Assembly (NCBI GenBank): GCA_050949255.1
Contig: JBMNFJ010000009.1
Location: 1 to 20,720, forward strand
Direction: 5' to 3'
DNA length: 20,720 nucleotides
From: UBA3941 sp002385665
Lineage (GTDB): Bacteria > Bacillota > Clostridia > Caldicoprobacterales > UBA3941
A program made the translations under genes and the position numbers. Positions 1-6,660 of this stretch are shown here, piece after piece. Numbering within the stretch: the first letter of the stretch is position 1; each line of letters opens with the position of its first letter. The notes below the pieces were generated by a model. That model was not told where the DNA came from, ran no database searches, and saw only the letters and a list, made by a program, of their open reading frames with translations.

Positions 1-507
1 TATTCAACCGTGCGTTTTGAAAAAAATAATTATTCGGTACCTGTCAGATATTTAAGAAAGAGTGTAATAGTCAAGGGTTATGCCAATGAGGTCTGCATCT
101 ACTACAACGGGGAAATTATTGCCTCTTTTGATCGGCTTTATGGCTCAGGGAAGACAACTTATCGTCTTGAACACTACATAGATTTGCTTGAGAGAAAACC
201 ACGCTCCGTATTTCAGGCAAAGCCCGTTAGGACTAATGTTACAAAAGAGCTGCTTGATTGGGGGCGTCTACTTCCAGGGGGTAATGCAGAGATGGTCAAG
301 CTCCTTCGTCTTTGTGTAGATTACGGTGAAGATAGAATTTTATCCATACGGGATCAACTTCCTAGAAACATAGTTCCTTCAGTAGATATGATAAGGAGCT
401 ATCTCCATGAGATACCCGAACCAAATGTATTGTACCTTAAGAATGATATACCTGTCACTGCTACAGACTTAAGAAAATATGATGAGAAATGCGGGGTGTC
501 AAAATGA
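1..507 (+). CDS. istA: IS21 transposase IstA, C-terminal part (partial)
   Basis: The frame is already open at base 1 and runs to TGA at 505-507, so this is the last ~168 codons of a longer gene. The beginning (YSTVRFEKNNYSVP, then a beta-rich stretch with YYNGEIIASF) matches the C-terminal region of IstA that follows the DDE catalytic core. The catalytic residues themselves are upstream of the window. IstA binds the element ends and carries out strand transfer together with IstB. The stop overlaps the istB start (ATGA at 504-507), the usual translational coupling in IS21. GTG at 10 is in frame but there is no reason to treat it as a real start. Confidence 0.88.
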   Translation, partial: YSTVRFEKNNYSVPVRYLRKSVIVKGYANEVCIYYNGEIIASFDRLYGSGKTTYRLEHYIDLLERKPRSVFQAKPVRTNVTKELLDWGRLLPGGNAEMVKLLRLCVDYGEDRILSIRDQLPRNIVPSVDMIRSYLHEIPEPNVLYLKNDIPVTATDLRKYDEKCGVSK

Positions 508-1256
508 CAGATACCCTGAAGGCGCAAACCATTGAACTATATTCAAAACAGCTAAGGACCCCCATGTTTAACAAATATTTGGATGTAATCAGGCAACTTG
601 ATAAAAATCAAGGCTACGAGGACTTTCTGATTGCACTTATGAGAGTGGAGCTGGATTCTAGGCAGGAAAGTACACGCAGAAGAAAGATTAAGTCTGCCGG
701 ATTTCCTTACCTAAAGACCATCGATGAACTAGACTTGTCAAGGTTCGAACATATGGATAACTCCTTTGTACATGAGCTTGCTTCATGCAATTTCATCAGC
801 AAAAGACAGAATATCGTTATGATAGGTAACCCCGGTACAGGCAAAACCCATCTTTCCATAGCCCTCGGCATAAAGGCCTGCATGCAGGGCATGAATGTTA
901 AATTTTATACTGCTGCTAATCTGTCGAATCAACTAATTGAGGCCCAGGATAACCATAGATTAATTCGTCTTGAAAAGCAGATTGCAAAGGCAGATCTTTT
1001 AATCATAGATGAACTTAGCTACTTAACTTTCAACCGGCATCAGTCTGAATTATTGTTTAAAGTCGTTGCTGACCGTGCTGAAAGAAGAAGCGTCATTGTA
1101 TCGACTAACCTAAGATTTTCAGAGTGGACATCCATGTTTGAGAATCATACAATGGTTACAGCACTAATTGATAGACTTACTTTCAGATCCCATGTATTAA
1201 ACATGAACTCTGATAATCCCTACAGGGCGGAACATGCCGCTAAGGTATCCGATTGA
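504..1256 (+). CDS. istB: IS21 ATP-binding helper protein IstB
   Basis: This is a complete 250-residue AAA+ ATPase, the normal length for IstB, which assists IstA in target choice and transposition. Walker A is GNPGTGKT at residues 108-115, Walker B is LLIIDE at 165-170, and a sensor-1-like STN is at 200-202. An N-terminal helical region (about 1-95) is typical of the family. ATG at 504 is chosen because it overlaps the istA stop (ATGA) and has GGGGTG about 8 bases upstream; an in-frame ATG at 489 has no ribosome site. The frame is intact, so this copy could still be active if istA is intact outside the window. Confidence 0.92.
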   Translation: MTDTLKAQTIELYSKQLRTPMFNKYLDVIRQLDKNQGYEDFLIALMRVELDSRQESTRRRKIKSAGFPYLKTIDELDLSRFEHMDNSFVHELASCNFISKRQNIVMIGNPGTGKTHLSIALGIKACMQGMNVKFYTAANLSNQLIEAQDNHRLIRLEKQIAKADLLIIDELSYLTFNRHQSELLFKVVADRAERRSVIVSTNLRFSEWTSMFENHTMVTALIDRLTFRSHVLNMNSDNPYRAEHAAKVSD

Positions 1257-1275
1257 AATCAATAATATTTTAGCT

Positions 1276-1310
1276 GGGGAATGCTATATTCCACTAGTGT
1301 TCCCCTTTCT
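1276..1310 (+). terminator. Possible terminator after istB
   Basis: GGGGAA at 1276-1281 can pair with TTCCCC at 1300-1305, followed by TTTCTT. It lies 20 bases after the istB stop. The stem is short and the T run imperfect, so this is a weak call. Confidence 0.4.
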
Positions 1311-1322
1311 TAGAAACAAAGT

Positions 1323-1470
1323 GGTAAACCTTTTCAGTGTCAACTGGTAAACTTTTTGGGTGTCAAAGATGGTAAACTAATTGAATGTCAAAACCTCTGA
1401 ACTGGTAAACAAATTCACCGCCAAAGTGGTAAAGAAATTCAATGTCAGGCGGTAAACTTTTTCATTGACA
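1323..1470 (+). repeat. IS21 right-end array, six direct repeats
   Basis: Six 20-base copies of the pattern GGTAAAC, about 8 variable bases, then TGTCA or a close form. They lie at 1323-1342, 1346-1365, 1371-1390, 1404-1423, 1428-1447 and 1451-1470. Start-to-start spacings are 23, 25, 33, 24 and 23 bases. The outermost copy ends TTGACA, so the element's terminal dinucleotide on this strand is CA (TG when read inward), as expected for IS21. These are the likely IstA binding sites. Confidence 0.82.
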
Positions 1471-1481
1471 TTCACACATAA

Positions 1482-1859
1482 TGGAGTTATGCTAAAGGGA
1501 AACTTATATCTAGATCAAATTTATACGACAACTTACTTGACAAACACCGGGTTTATAATAAGAATGCAAATGTAAGAAGTTCGCTAAGTCAATGTTTAAG
1601 CAGGTTGACAGATATCAATAGAGCAGAGAAGCTAATGAATATACTTAAACATTTAGCAGTTACTGATAAAGATGAAGGGATTTACCCTTATAAAGTATCC
1701 AATAAGCAGATACAGGAGTTTATTAATCAAAGGAATAGGCTTTATCATGCTGGAAGTAATAGGAAAAATAATTCGCTAGAAATATTAACAATACAACTAA
1801 TGGATTTATGTTTTAAAATAATTGAAGCTATAGTTGATAGGAAGCAAAAAGAAAGCTAG
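1482..1859 (+). pseudogene. HEPN-domain protein, C-terminal remnant cut by IS21
   Basis: The frame is open from just after TAA (1479-1481), 9 bases past the IS21 end, to TAG at 1857-1859, about 125 codons. It has no good start: the first usable one is TTG at 1605, without a ribosome site. The segment is helical and lysine/asparagine-rich. It contains QRNRLYHAG, whose R-N-R-L-Y-H (codons 1731-1748) fits the HEPN signature Rx4H with Asn after Arg, as in HEPN ribonucleases of toxin-antitoxin and phage-defence systems. I infer that the 5' part lies on the far side of the IS21 element. The exact HEPN subfamily cannot be given. A helical protein with a chance RNxxxH is the alternative. Confidence 0.55.
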
Positions 1860-1941
1860 AATTTTATTTAAGAGAGGCACTCAAGTGCATGAAACAGTAG
1901 AAAAACTACTCAACAAATATTGAAAGGAAGGTGCTCAGTAA

Positions 1942-2673
1942 ATGAAATCATATATAATCAAAATACAACTTGAAGAATCTAATCCTCTTATCTGGAGAAG
2001 AGTCATCATGCCTGCTGGTGCTACATATAAAAGACTTCATGATGTCATTCAGAACGTGACCAATTTCCAGAGTGGTTATCCAGGTGGAGGTTATCATCTC
2101 TATGAGTTTGACTTACCTAAAGAGAATAGAATTGTCACTGACAATGAAGAAGCGTATATGGAACATCAGCACTACATAAAGAATAAAAAGTATTATGAAG
2201 AACGACTAGAATCAATGCCCGCTAATATGCTTCAGTTTGAAAAGAATCATCAGGAGCGATTAAAAATAGAGGTCAGAAAGCCTACTGGACTGAAGATTGA
2301 TGATTATCTGGAAAAGTATAAAGAGATCCGATACAACTATGACTTTGGGGATGATTGGTGGTTTACCATTAAACTTGAAGAAATCGTTGATGATTATTAC
2401 TTCGGATACCCAACACTGCTTGATGGGGCAGAGACGGCTCCGCCGGAAGATGTCGGTGGCATCCATGGATTTTATGAATTCCTTGAAGCTTACCGCAATC
2501 CAAAGCATCCAGAGCATAAGGACATGAAGGCTTGGGCTGATTCACTATATTTCAAGGAGTATGATCCTGATTGGATTAATGAGAGACTCAAAGGGCTTGA
2601 TTACAAGAAAACCGAGTGGGACAAGATTAAGCATGAGAATTACCGAGTGATTGAGGATAAGTATAGGAAGTGA
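1942..2673 (+). CDS. pRiA4b ORF-3-like (IS1096 TnpR-like) protein
   Basis: A 243-residue protein with the hallmarks of the pRiA4b ORF-3 family (also called IS1096 passenger TnpR-like). It opens with a beta strand and PLIWRRV (about 15-21), has LHDVIQ (about 32-37), the YDFGDDWWF motif near 133-141, and the family's PPEDVGG near 168-174. The biochemical role of this family is not established. It occurs on plasmids, in transposons and in chromosomes, and the TnpR label does not mean a proven resolvase. The start is ATG at 1942 with AAGGAAGGTG about 8 bases upstream. The next gene begins one base after the stop, so the two are probably co-transcribed. Confidence 0.85.
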   Translation: MKSYIIKIQLEESNPLIWRRVIMPAGATYKRLHDVIQNVTNFQSGYPGGGYHLYEFDLPKENRIVTDNEEAYMEHQHYIKNKKYYEERLESMPANMLQFEKNHQERLKIEVRKPTGLKIDDYLEKYKEIRYNYDFGDDWWFTIKLEEIVDDYYFGYPTLLDGAETAPPEDVGGIHGFYEFLEAYRNPKHPEHKDMKAWADSLYFKEYDPDWINERLKGLDYKKTEWDKIKHENYRVIEDKYRK

Positions 2674-2674
2674 A

Positions 2675-2989
2675 ATGAAAGGGGATGGCCAATTGAAGTA
2701 TTCAGAAATTGAAGTAAAGAAAATGCTGAAAGCAGGAGACTTAAGCCTGGAAGAACAGATCAAGTTTAACATCTTGAACTTCATCAGAACAATCCACCTC
2801 AACCGTCAGAACTTCATTGAATCATCCTTTGGGACAGAGTTTTTTGGTGAGCTGCCCATGACCTTTAAGAAGAATCCAGGTCAGGTGATGGGGCTGATCA
2901 CAGCTACTATTAATGGTGAAGTACAGAAGTACGTCTTTAACGACAAAGGGTATGAGCCTTTAGAGGATCTTCTCAAGCTGCTCAAATAA
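2675..2989 (+). CDS. Small hypothetical protein downstream of pRiA4b ORF-3-like gene
   Basis: A protein of about 104 residues that I do not recognise. It is mostly helical in its first half (LKAGDLSLEEQIKFNILNF) and has a short beta-like end with NGEVQKYVFNDKGYEPLEDLL. There is no signal peptide, membrane segment or cysteine motif. The start is uncertain: ATG 2675 lies one base after the upstream stop with AGGAAG very close, whereas in-frame TTG 2693 has a better-spaced AAAGGGG 8 bases upstream. The tight spacing makes an operon with the preceding gene likely. It may be a partner of that protein, but this is position only. Confidence 0.6.
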   Translation: MKGDGQLKYSEIEVKKMLKAGDLSLEEQIKFNILNFIRTIHLNRQNFIESSFGTEFFGELPMTFKKNPGQVMGLITATINGEVQKYVFNDKGYEPLEDLLKLLK

Positions 2990-3106
2990 TAGGTTTTAAC
3001 TGTGTCGGGTAGGAGATCATATTCGAAATAAAATTTTTACGCAAATTTGTGAAATTGTCCACTTCAAAAACTAAATCCGAGCCAAAATTTGTCTAAAAAG
3101 GATTAG

Positions 3107-3136
3107 CCTGAATTATTCATGGCAGAATAATTCAGG
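3107..3136. repeat. Perfect 12-base inverted repeat with 6-base loop
   Basis: CCTGAATTATTC at 3107-3118 and its exact complement GAATAATTCAGG at 3125-3136 flank the loop ATGGCA. No T tract follows, so it is not a typical terminator. It overlaps the start of the open frame that continues to 3513. It may be an operator, a bidirectional hairpin or the scar of a small element. Confidence 0.7.
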
Positions 3137-3192
3137 TTGATTGTTTAATTGATGGAGATCCTGGGAAACCAGAGATATTAAATGATACCAAT

Positions 3193-3513
3193 TTGAATCA
3201 TGTGTTGGATGATATTTTCCCACAGGAAGAGCTTATAATATGTATAAATGGTCCAAAAACTATTTTTATCGATAAGGAATATTATGAAAAAAATAGCAAC
3301 TATTTTTTCCGGACAACACTTAAACTTTCTTATTATGATTTTATAGAGTTAAACCAATATTTATTAGATACAATATTACAATTTAGGATTGACTTTGATA
3401 AAGCAAAAGTCGCTAGAGAAATAGGCGATATTATAGAATTATACTTCAGGGCGGAACTTGAACAAATTCTGTTGTCGCATTCTTCAAAGAGAGTACCAGA
3501 GACTAGGTTTTGA
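3193..3513 (+). CDS. Hypothetical protein, possibly 5'-truncated
   Basis: An unrecognised AT-rich gene of 106 residues from TTG 3193. The frame is open back to 3112, and the extra upstream residues (IIQVDCLIDGDPGKPEILN) look protein-like, but there is no ATG, GTG or TTG there. The real gene may therefore have lost its 5' end, or may use a rare start. The visible part has a beta-rich beginning, then a helical stretch with many aromatic and acidic residues (YYDFIELNQYLLDTIL). TTG 3193 has no clear ribosome site. A degraded REP locus begins 31 bases after the stop. Confidence 0.4.
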   Translation: MNHVLDDIFPQEELIICINGPKTIFIDKEYYEKNSNYFFRTTLKLSYYDFIELNQYLLDTILQFRIDFDKAKVAREIGDIIELYFRAELEQILLSHSSKRVPETRF

Positions 3514-3765
3514 AGCGCTACAATGAAAGATAGGGTAGGGTATCTGCCAAGGGGACGTATCTGCCAAGGCGATGTTTCGTCTGTCATCGAAATGATACAA
3601 GATTAATGCAATAGGTCCTATCTCATTAGATACGGGGATAGATACCCCTGTTAATTCTACTATTATCTTAACTAATAATTCCCAACTGCTATCACTGGCA
3701 ACAGAATAGTATTGCCCGTTGTGTTTGACAACAGTAAAATACAAAAAATGGCCAAAAAAATACAA
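3484..3765 (-). pseudogene. Possible remnant ORF on minus strand
   Basis: A minus-strand frame of 93 codons starting at TTG 3765 without a ribosome site. Its first ~60 residues (TVVKHNGQYYSVASDSSW, then a hydrophobic helix ending VSNEIGPIALIL) look like ordinary protein. The rest is encoded by the degenerate REP copies at 3545-3586 and by antisense of the neighbouring gene. It may be a real small gene whose end was overwritten by REP, or a chance frame. Confidence 0.22.
3545..3586 (+). repeat. REP locus 1 (partial plus degenerate full copy)
   Basis: A 15-base 5' fragment (TGCCAAGGGGACGTA, 3545-3559) is followed after two bases by a degenerate full-length copy at 3562-3586, with TGCCAAGG and TCTGTCA ends. 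Base changes break several stem pairs, so this is probably the oldest locus in the window. Confidence 0.75.
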
Positions 3766-3791
3766 AAGTACAATCCATAAAAATATTTAGC

Positions 3792-4067
3792 TCATTTGAT
3801 AAGGGCATGTTGCTTTCTGTAACTCTCCCTATCATAAAACAATAGATGCGAGTGATGGATCAATCGGTCTATAATGGCCACTGTGAGCTTATCGTCAAAG
3901 AGGAAGTTCTTCCAATGGCTGAACTCAATATTTGTGGTGATTATGACGCTTTTCCTTTCATAGCATAAGCTTACCACCTCAAAGAGAAGCCTGGCACCAT
4001 CCTGGTGAAGAGGAAGGTATCCCCATTCATCCAAGATAATAAGATCAGCAGCAGCGATTTTCTTCAT
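3792..4067 (-). pseudogene. istB: Truncated IS21 IstB, C-terminal fragment
   Basis: About 91 residues match the C-terminal third of IstB: Walker B-like LIILDEWGYLPL, ITTN sensor, and DRLIHHSHLL with YRKQHA at the end. The Walker A domain is missing. The frame is closed by TGA only two codons upstream of the ATG (4067). It differs clearly from the intact istB at 504-1256 (for example LDEWGYLP against IDELSYLT), so it comes from another IS21 element. No GGTAAAC-type array lies next to it, so this is a dead remnant in the opposite orientation. Confidence 0.85.
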
Positions 4068-4144
4068 AATCTTTCATAAGTATCATAGCTTTAACTAGTC
4101 GATTAATCAAAGAGTGTACAGTGAAAAAGAGTACAACCTTTTAG

Positions 4145-4179
4145 TGACACGGGATGACACGGGGACGTTTCGTTTGTCA
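4145..4179 (+). repeat. REP locus 2 (partial plus full copy)
   Basis: A 10-base 5' fragment TGACACGGGA (4145-4154) directly abuts a full 25-base copy (4155-4179). Both carry the same A-to-C change (TGACAC), so the fragment probably derives from the adjacent full copy or shares its source. Confidence 0.85.
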
Positions 4180-4200
4180 TCAGGCTAAACTAAAAAAGAT

Positions 4201-4248
4201 AAAAAGGGGATAAGTTCCTAGCATCAATCGAGAGGCTACCCTTTTTTT
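4201..4248 (+). terminator. Rho-independent terminator-like hairpin
   Basis: AAAAAGGG (4201-4208) pairs with CCCTTTTT (4239-4246); TAGC and GCTA extend the stem inside after an internal loop, and the T run is seven long. No gene ends close upstream on the plus strand. The bases after the T run (GAAG then GTGTCTGAA) recur after the terminator at 7907-7954. Confidence 0.6.
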
Positions 4249-4368
4249 GAAGGAAAGTGTCTGAAATTAATACAACAGCAGGGGGCACAGTAATAAGCTT
4301 TATGTGGCACCATATAATAGAGAAACGAATTTCAGAGATAAATTCTTGCAAGGATCTAAAAATAAAGC

Positions 4369-4396
4369 TTTAATAATATGGAAAAATTGCTATAAT
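4369..4396 (+). promoter_or_regulatory. Possible promoter for coiled-coil gene
   Basis: A perfect TATAAT at 4391-4396 has a weak -35 (TTTAAT, 4369-4374) with 16-base spacing. It lies 35 bases upstream of the ATG at 4431, which is a suitable leader length. Confidence 0.45.
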
Positions 4397-4430
4397 AAAA
4401 TTGGAAGGATTATCGGGTGGAGGGCGTGCA

Positions 4431-4718
4431 ATGGATGATAAAATGTTTGAACTAATGGAGAAAATGTATGTTGAAATTCAAGAGATGAAATCTAATATGG
4501 AAACTAAGGAAGATACGACTAAAATTGATCAAAGCTTGAGCAAAATTGATCAAAGATTGGCCGTAATAGAAAATAAAATGGATAAAAATCATAAAGCTTT
4601 ATATGATGGATATAAATTGACCTACGAAAAGGTAGTTGCCCTTGAAGGAAAAGTGGATGTAATAGACAAAAAGGTTGATAAGCACGATGTTGAGATAAGA
4701 GTTATAAAAGGGGTATAG
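4431..4718 (+). CDS. Small coiled-coil protein, unknown function
   Basis: A 95-residue protein, strongly heptad-patterned and charged. It begins MDDKMFELMEKMYVEIQEMK, has two near-identical KIDQSLSKIDQRL units (about residues 35-50), and then more coil (ALEGKVDVIDKKVDKHD). There is no membrane segment or cysteine. Similar short coiled-coil proteins are common in Clostridia and have no known role. ATG 4431 is chosen because GGAGGG lies 6 bases upstream; the frame extends to TTG 4401, whose leading residues are glycine-rich and unconvincing. It is a single gene with its own likely promoter. Confidence 0.75.
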   Translation: MDDKMFELMEKMYVEIQEMKSNMETKEDTTKIDQSLSKIDQRLAVIENKMDKNHKALYDGYKLTYEKVVALEGKVDVIDKKVDKHDVEIRVIKGV

Positions 4719-4772
4719 GGATAATTCATATTAAAAAATTCACCCGTATTAAATAAAAAGCTCTGAAGGCAG

Positions 4773-4805
4773 TTCAAAACTGTAGGTGACATTTCGAAAC
4801 TGTAG
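4773..4805 (+). repeat. Short direct repeat, 20-base period
   Basis: TTCAAAACTGTAG (4773-4785) and TTCGAAACTGTAG (4793-4805) match at 12 of 13 positions with a 20-base period. The pattern resembles transposase-binding iterons at IS ends, but no element is attached. The rest of 4719-5002 shows nothing else I can name. Confidence 0.4.
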
Positions 4806-5002
4806 AAAATATACTTATCCAGGGGATACACTGATATGCGTATACGAGAATCCTAAACCTTTACAAATCCAGAAAAGATAACTGAAGAATTTTACATTAC
4901 AGACTTGGTCTATTTTGGAATTAGGTAAAAAGCAGATAGGCTACACTAATGGGATAATTAAATCCCGATTATTCAAAAATATAATAATTAAAGGAGAGAG
5001 TC

Positions 5003-6292
5003 ATGAAGATCACCGATGTAAAGGCTGCGAAAATTGGAACAACCATTGTCATAAGGGTGGTAACGGACAAAGACGGCATAGACGGTTATGCCCAGATAGA
5101 AAGCAATAAAGATTATGTTATGCCCTTAATCCCCTATTTCAAGAGCATGATTATTGGACACGATCCCACAGATGTGGAAAGCGTCTTGCGTCAAATGCGT
5201 CGCTCGGCAGCTTTCAAGCCCTGGGGCAAAGTGTTCAGCTCCATCGAGATGGCCCTGTGGGATATTGCGGGCAAGGAGGCAGGTATTCCGGTCTATAAGC
5301 TTTTGGGCGGAAAAGTTCGCGACAAGGTCAGGGTATATAACGGCAGTTTCCTGGATCCCAACCCTCCGCACGAAGTCGCTGATACCCCGGAGAAGCTGGG
5401 TGAAAACATCCTTCACCTAAACGAGATACCGGAAGGCTTTACTATTGTTAAGGTTGCGGCCTTCTGGCATATGAGGAACTTCTATGGTGAAGGCGATGCC
5501 TATAATACCTACTATCCCGAGGGTGAGGGTAAGGGAAACCGCAGGGGCGGCTACACGGAATATCTTAAGATGATGAACGAGAACAAAACCTTCAGCCCCC
5601 AATTGAATAAGCCTGTTACCGAGGGCAGCCTGCTCACCGAAAAAGGTCTGAAAGCCAGTATTGATTTTGTAGAGCGGCTGAAAAAGGTTGTGGGAGACAA
5701 GGTTGGTCTGGCATTTGACATTGGTCCGGGATTTATGCCCGGGGACGTGATTCGCCTGGCACAGGCACTTGAGCCATATAATATTATGTGGCTTGAAGAT
5801 TCCATCGCCGGCGACTATACGCCATATACCATGGCTTCTGTGTACAGGGATATCACCACCAGTACCTCTACCCCCATACATACCGGAGAGCAAATATTCC
5901 TGCGTCAAAACTTTATGGATCTTATTGAAACCCGGGCAGTGGATGTCGTAGGACCCGATCCTGCTGACGTAGGCGGTATCAAAGAACTCAAGTGGATTGC
6001 AGAGTATGCAGACCTGCACGGTATTCTTATGGCTCCTCACGGCACATTCAACGGTGTGTTCGGTATGGCTGCACTGACTCATGTATGCTCGACAATGCCG
6101 CAGAACTATGTTGCCTATGAATTCCCGGGAGCAAATCCAGGCTTCTGGCTGGATATTATTGAAGGTCTGCCAAATAATTACCTTCGTGATGGTCATGTGA
6201 AGGTTTGGGATGCTCCGGGTATCGGCATTACCTTTAACGTCAATAAGGCTTCCAAGTACTTAAGTCCCGAAGACAAAGACTTCTTCAGGTAA
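5003..6292 (+). CDS. Mandelate racemase/muconate lactonizing enzyme family dehydratase
   Basis: A 429-residue member of the enolase superfamily, MR branch, probably a cytoplasmic sugar-acid dehydratase or cycloisomerase. The N-terminal capping domain (about 1-115) ends with the family stretch SSIEMALWDIAGK and LLGGKVRDKV. Metal ligands of the barrel are visible as D239 (LAFDIGP), E265 (WLEDS) and E296 (TGEQI); H346 (APHGTFNG) fits the catalytic acid/base. K150 (IVKVAAF) stands where the lysine strand is expected. A long insertion at about 155-210 is unusual and may shape the substrate pocket. ATG 5003 follows AAAGGAGAG at good spacing. A REP copy begins three bases after the stop. The substrate cannot be read from sequence; gluconate-, galactonate- or rhamnonate-type acids are possible. 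Confidence 0.87.
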   Translation: MKITDVKAAKIGTTIVIRVVTDKDGIDGYAQIESNKDYVMPLIPYFKSMIIGHDPTDVESVLRQMRRSAAFKPWGKVFSSIEMALWDIAGKEAGIPVYKLLGGKVRDKVRVYNGSFLDPNPPHEVADTPEKLGENILHLNEIPEGFTIVKVAAFWHMRNFYGEGDAYNTYYPEGEGKGNRRGGYTEYLKMMNENKTFSPQLNKPVTEGSLLTEKGLKASIDFVERLKKVVGDKVGLAFDIGPGFMPGDVIRLAQALEPYNIMWLEDSIAGDYTPYTMASVYRDITTSTSTPIHTGEQIFLRQNFMDLIETRAVDVVGPDPADVGGIKELKWIAEYADLHGILMAPHGTFNGVFGMAALTHVCSTMPQNYVAYEFPGANPGFWLDIIEGLPNNYLRDGHVKVWDAPGIGITFNVNKASKYLSPEDKDFFR

Positions 6293-6295
6293 ATG

Positions 6296-6357
6296 TGTCA
6301 AGGGGACGTTTCGTTTGTCACATTTTCTTTGATGACAAGGGGATGTTTCTTTTGCAA
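6296..6357 (+). repeat. REP locus 3 (two copies)
   Basis: A full copy at 6296-6320 begins TGTCA instead of TGACA. A variant at 6333-6357 has ATGTTTC and ends TTTTGCAA, which breaks the outer arm. Only three bases separate the stop of the dehydratase gene from the first copy. The pair plus the following terminator recurs in degraded form at 9200. Confidence 0.9.
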
Positions 6358-6380
6358 TCGGATAAAATAAGTAAAACATC

Positions 6381-6412
6381 AAAGCCGACCAGGCATATTC
6401 CTGGTCGGCTTT
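6381..6412 (+). terminator. Strong rho-independent terminator
   Basis: A perfect 13-base stem: AAAGCCGACCAGG (6381-6393) and its complement at 6400-6412, with loop CATATT, then TTCATTT. It ends the dehydratase transcript, after the two REP copies. Confidence 0.85.
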
Positions 6413-6660
6413 CATTTCTCTACGGTAATCCCGGCCCTGGAATGATATGGTAAGAACCAGGTTTTTAATTGAACATGCAGCAGTACCGGATGAAAATATG
6501 ATATAATTAATGCAATTATGGAATATATGATTAAGCCTCAAGACAAATGGTATCATGGCTCTAATATAGTATTTATAATTCTCGGAAAAAGATAGTACAA
6601 TTACACAATGGGAGGATCTTGAAAAATCCCGGTCCTCCAAAAGGAAAGGTATGATTTGAT

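Larger units (their letters stand above)
1..1470 (+). mobile_element. IS21-family insertion sequence, right part
   Basis: This stretch holds the 3' end of istA, a complete istB and a right terminal array of direct repeats ending in TTGACA at 1470. That order (istA, istB overlapping by ATGA, then repeated terminal sites) is diagnostic of IS21. The left end and most of istA lie outside the window, so the target duplication cannot be checked. The DNA just beyond 1470 is an open frame lacking a start, which suggests that the element interrupted a gene. Confidence 0.88.

Noticed and set aside
5417..6196. Long minus-strand frame of 259 codons opposite the dehydratase gene
   Set aside because: It lies wholly antisense to a gene with clear enolase-superfamily motifs, has no ribosome site and shows no domain features.
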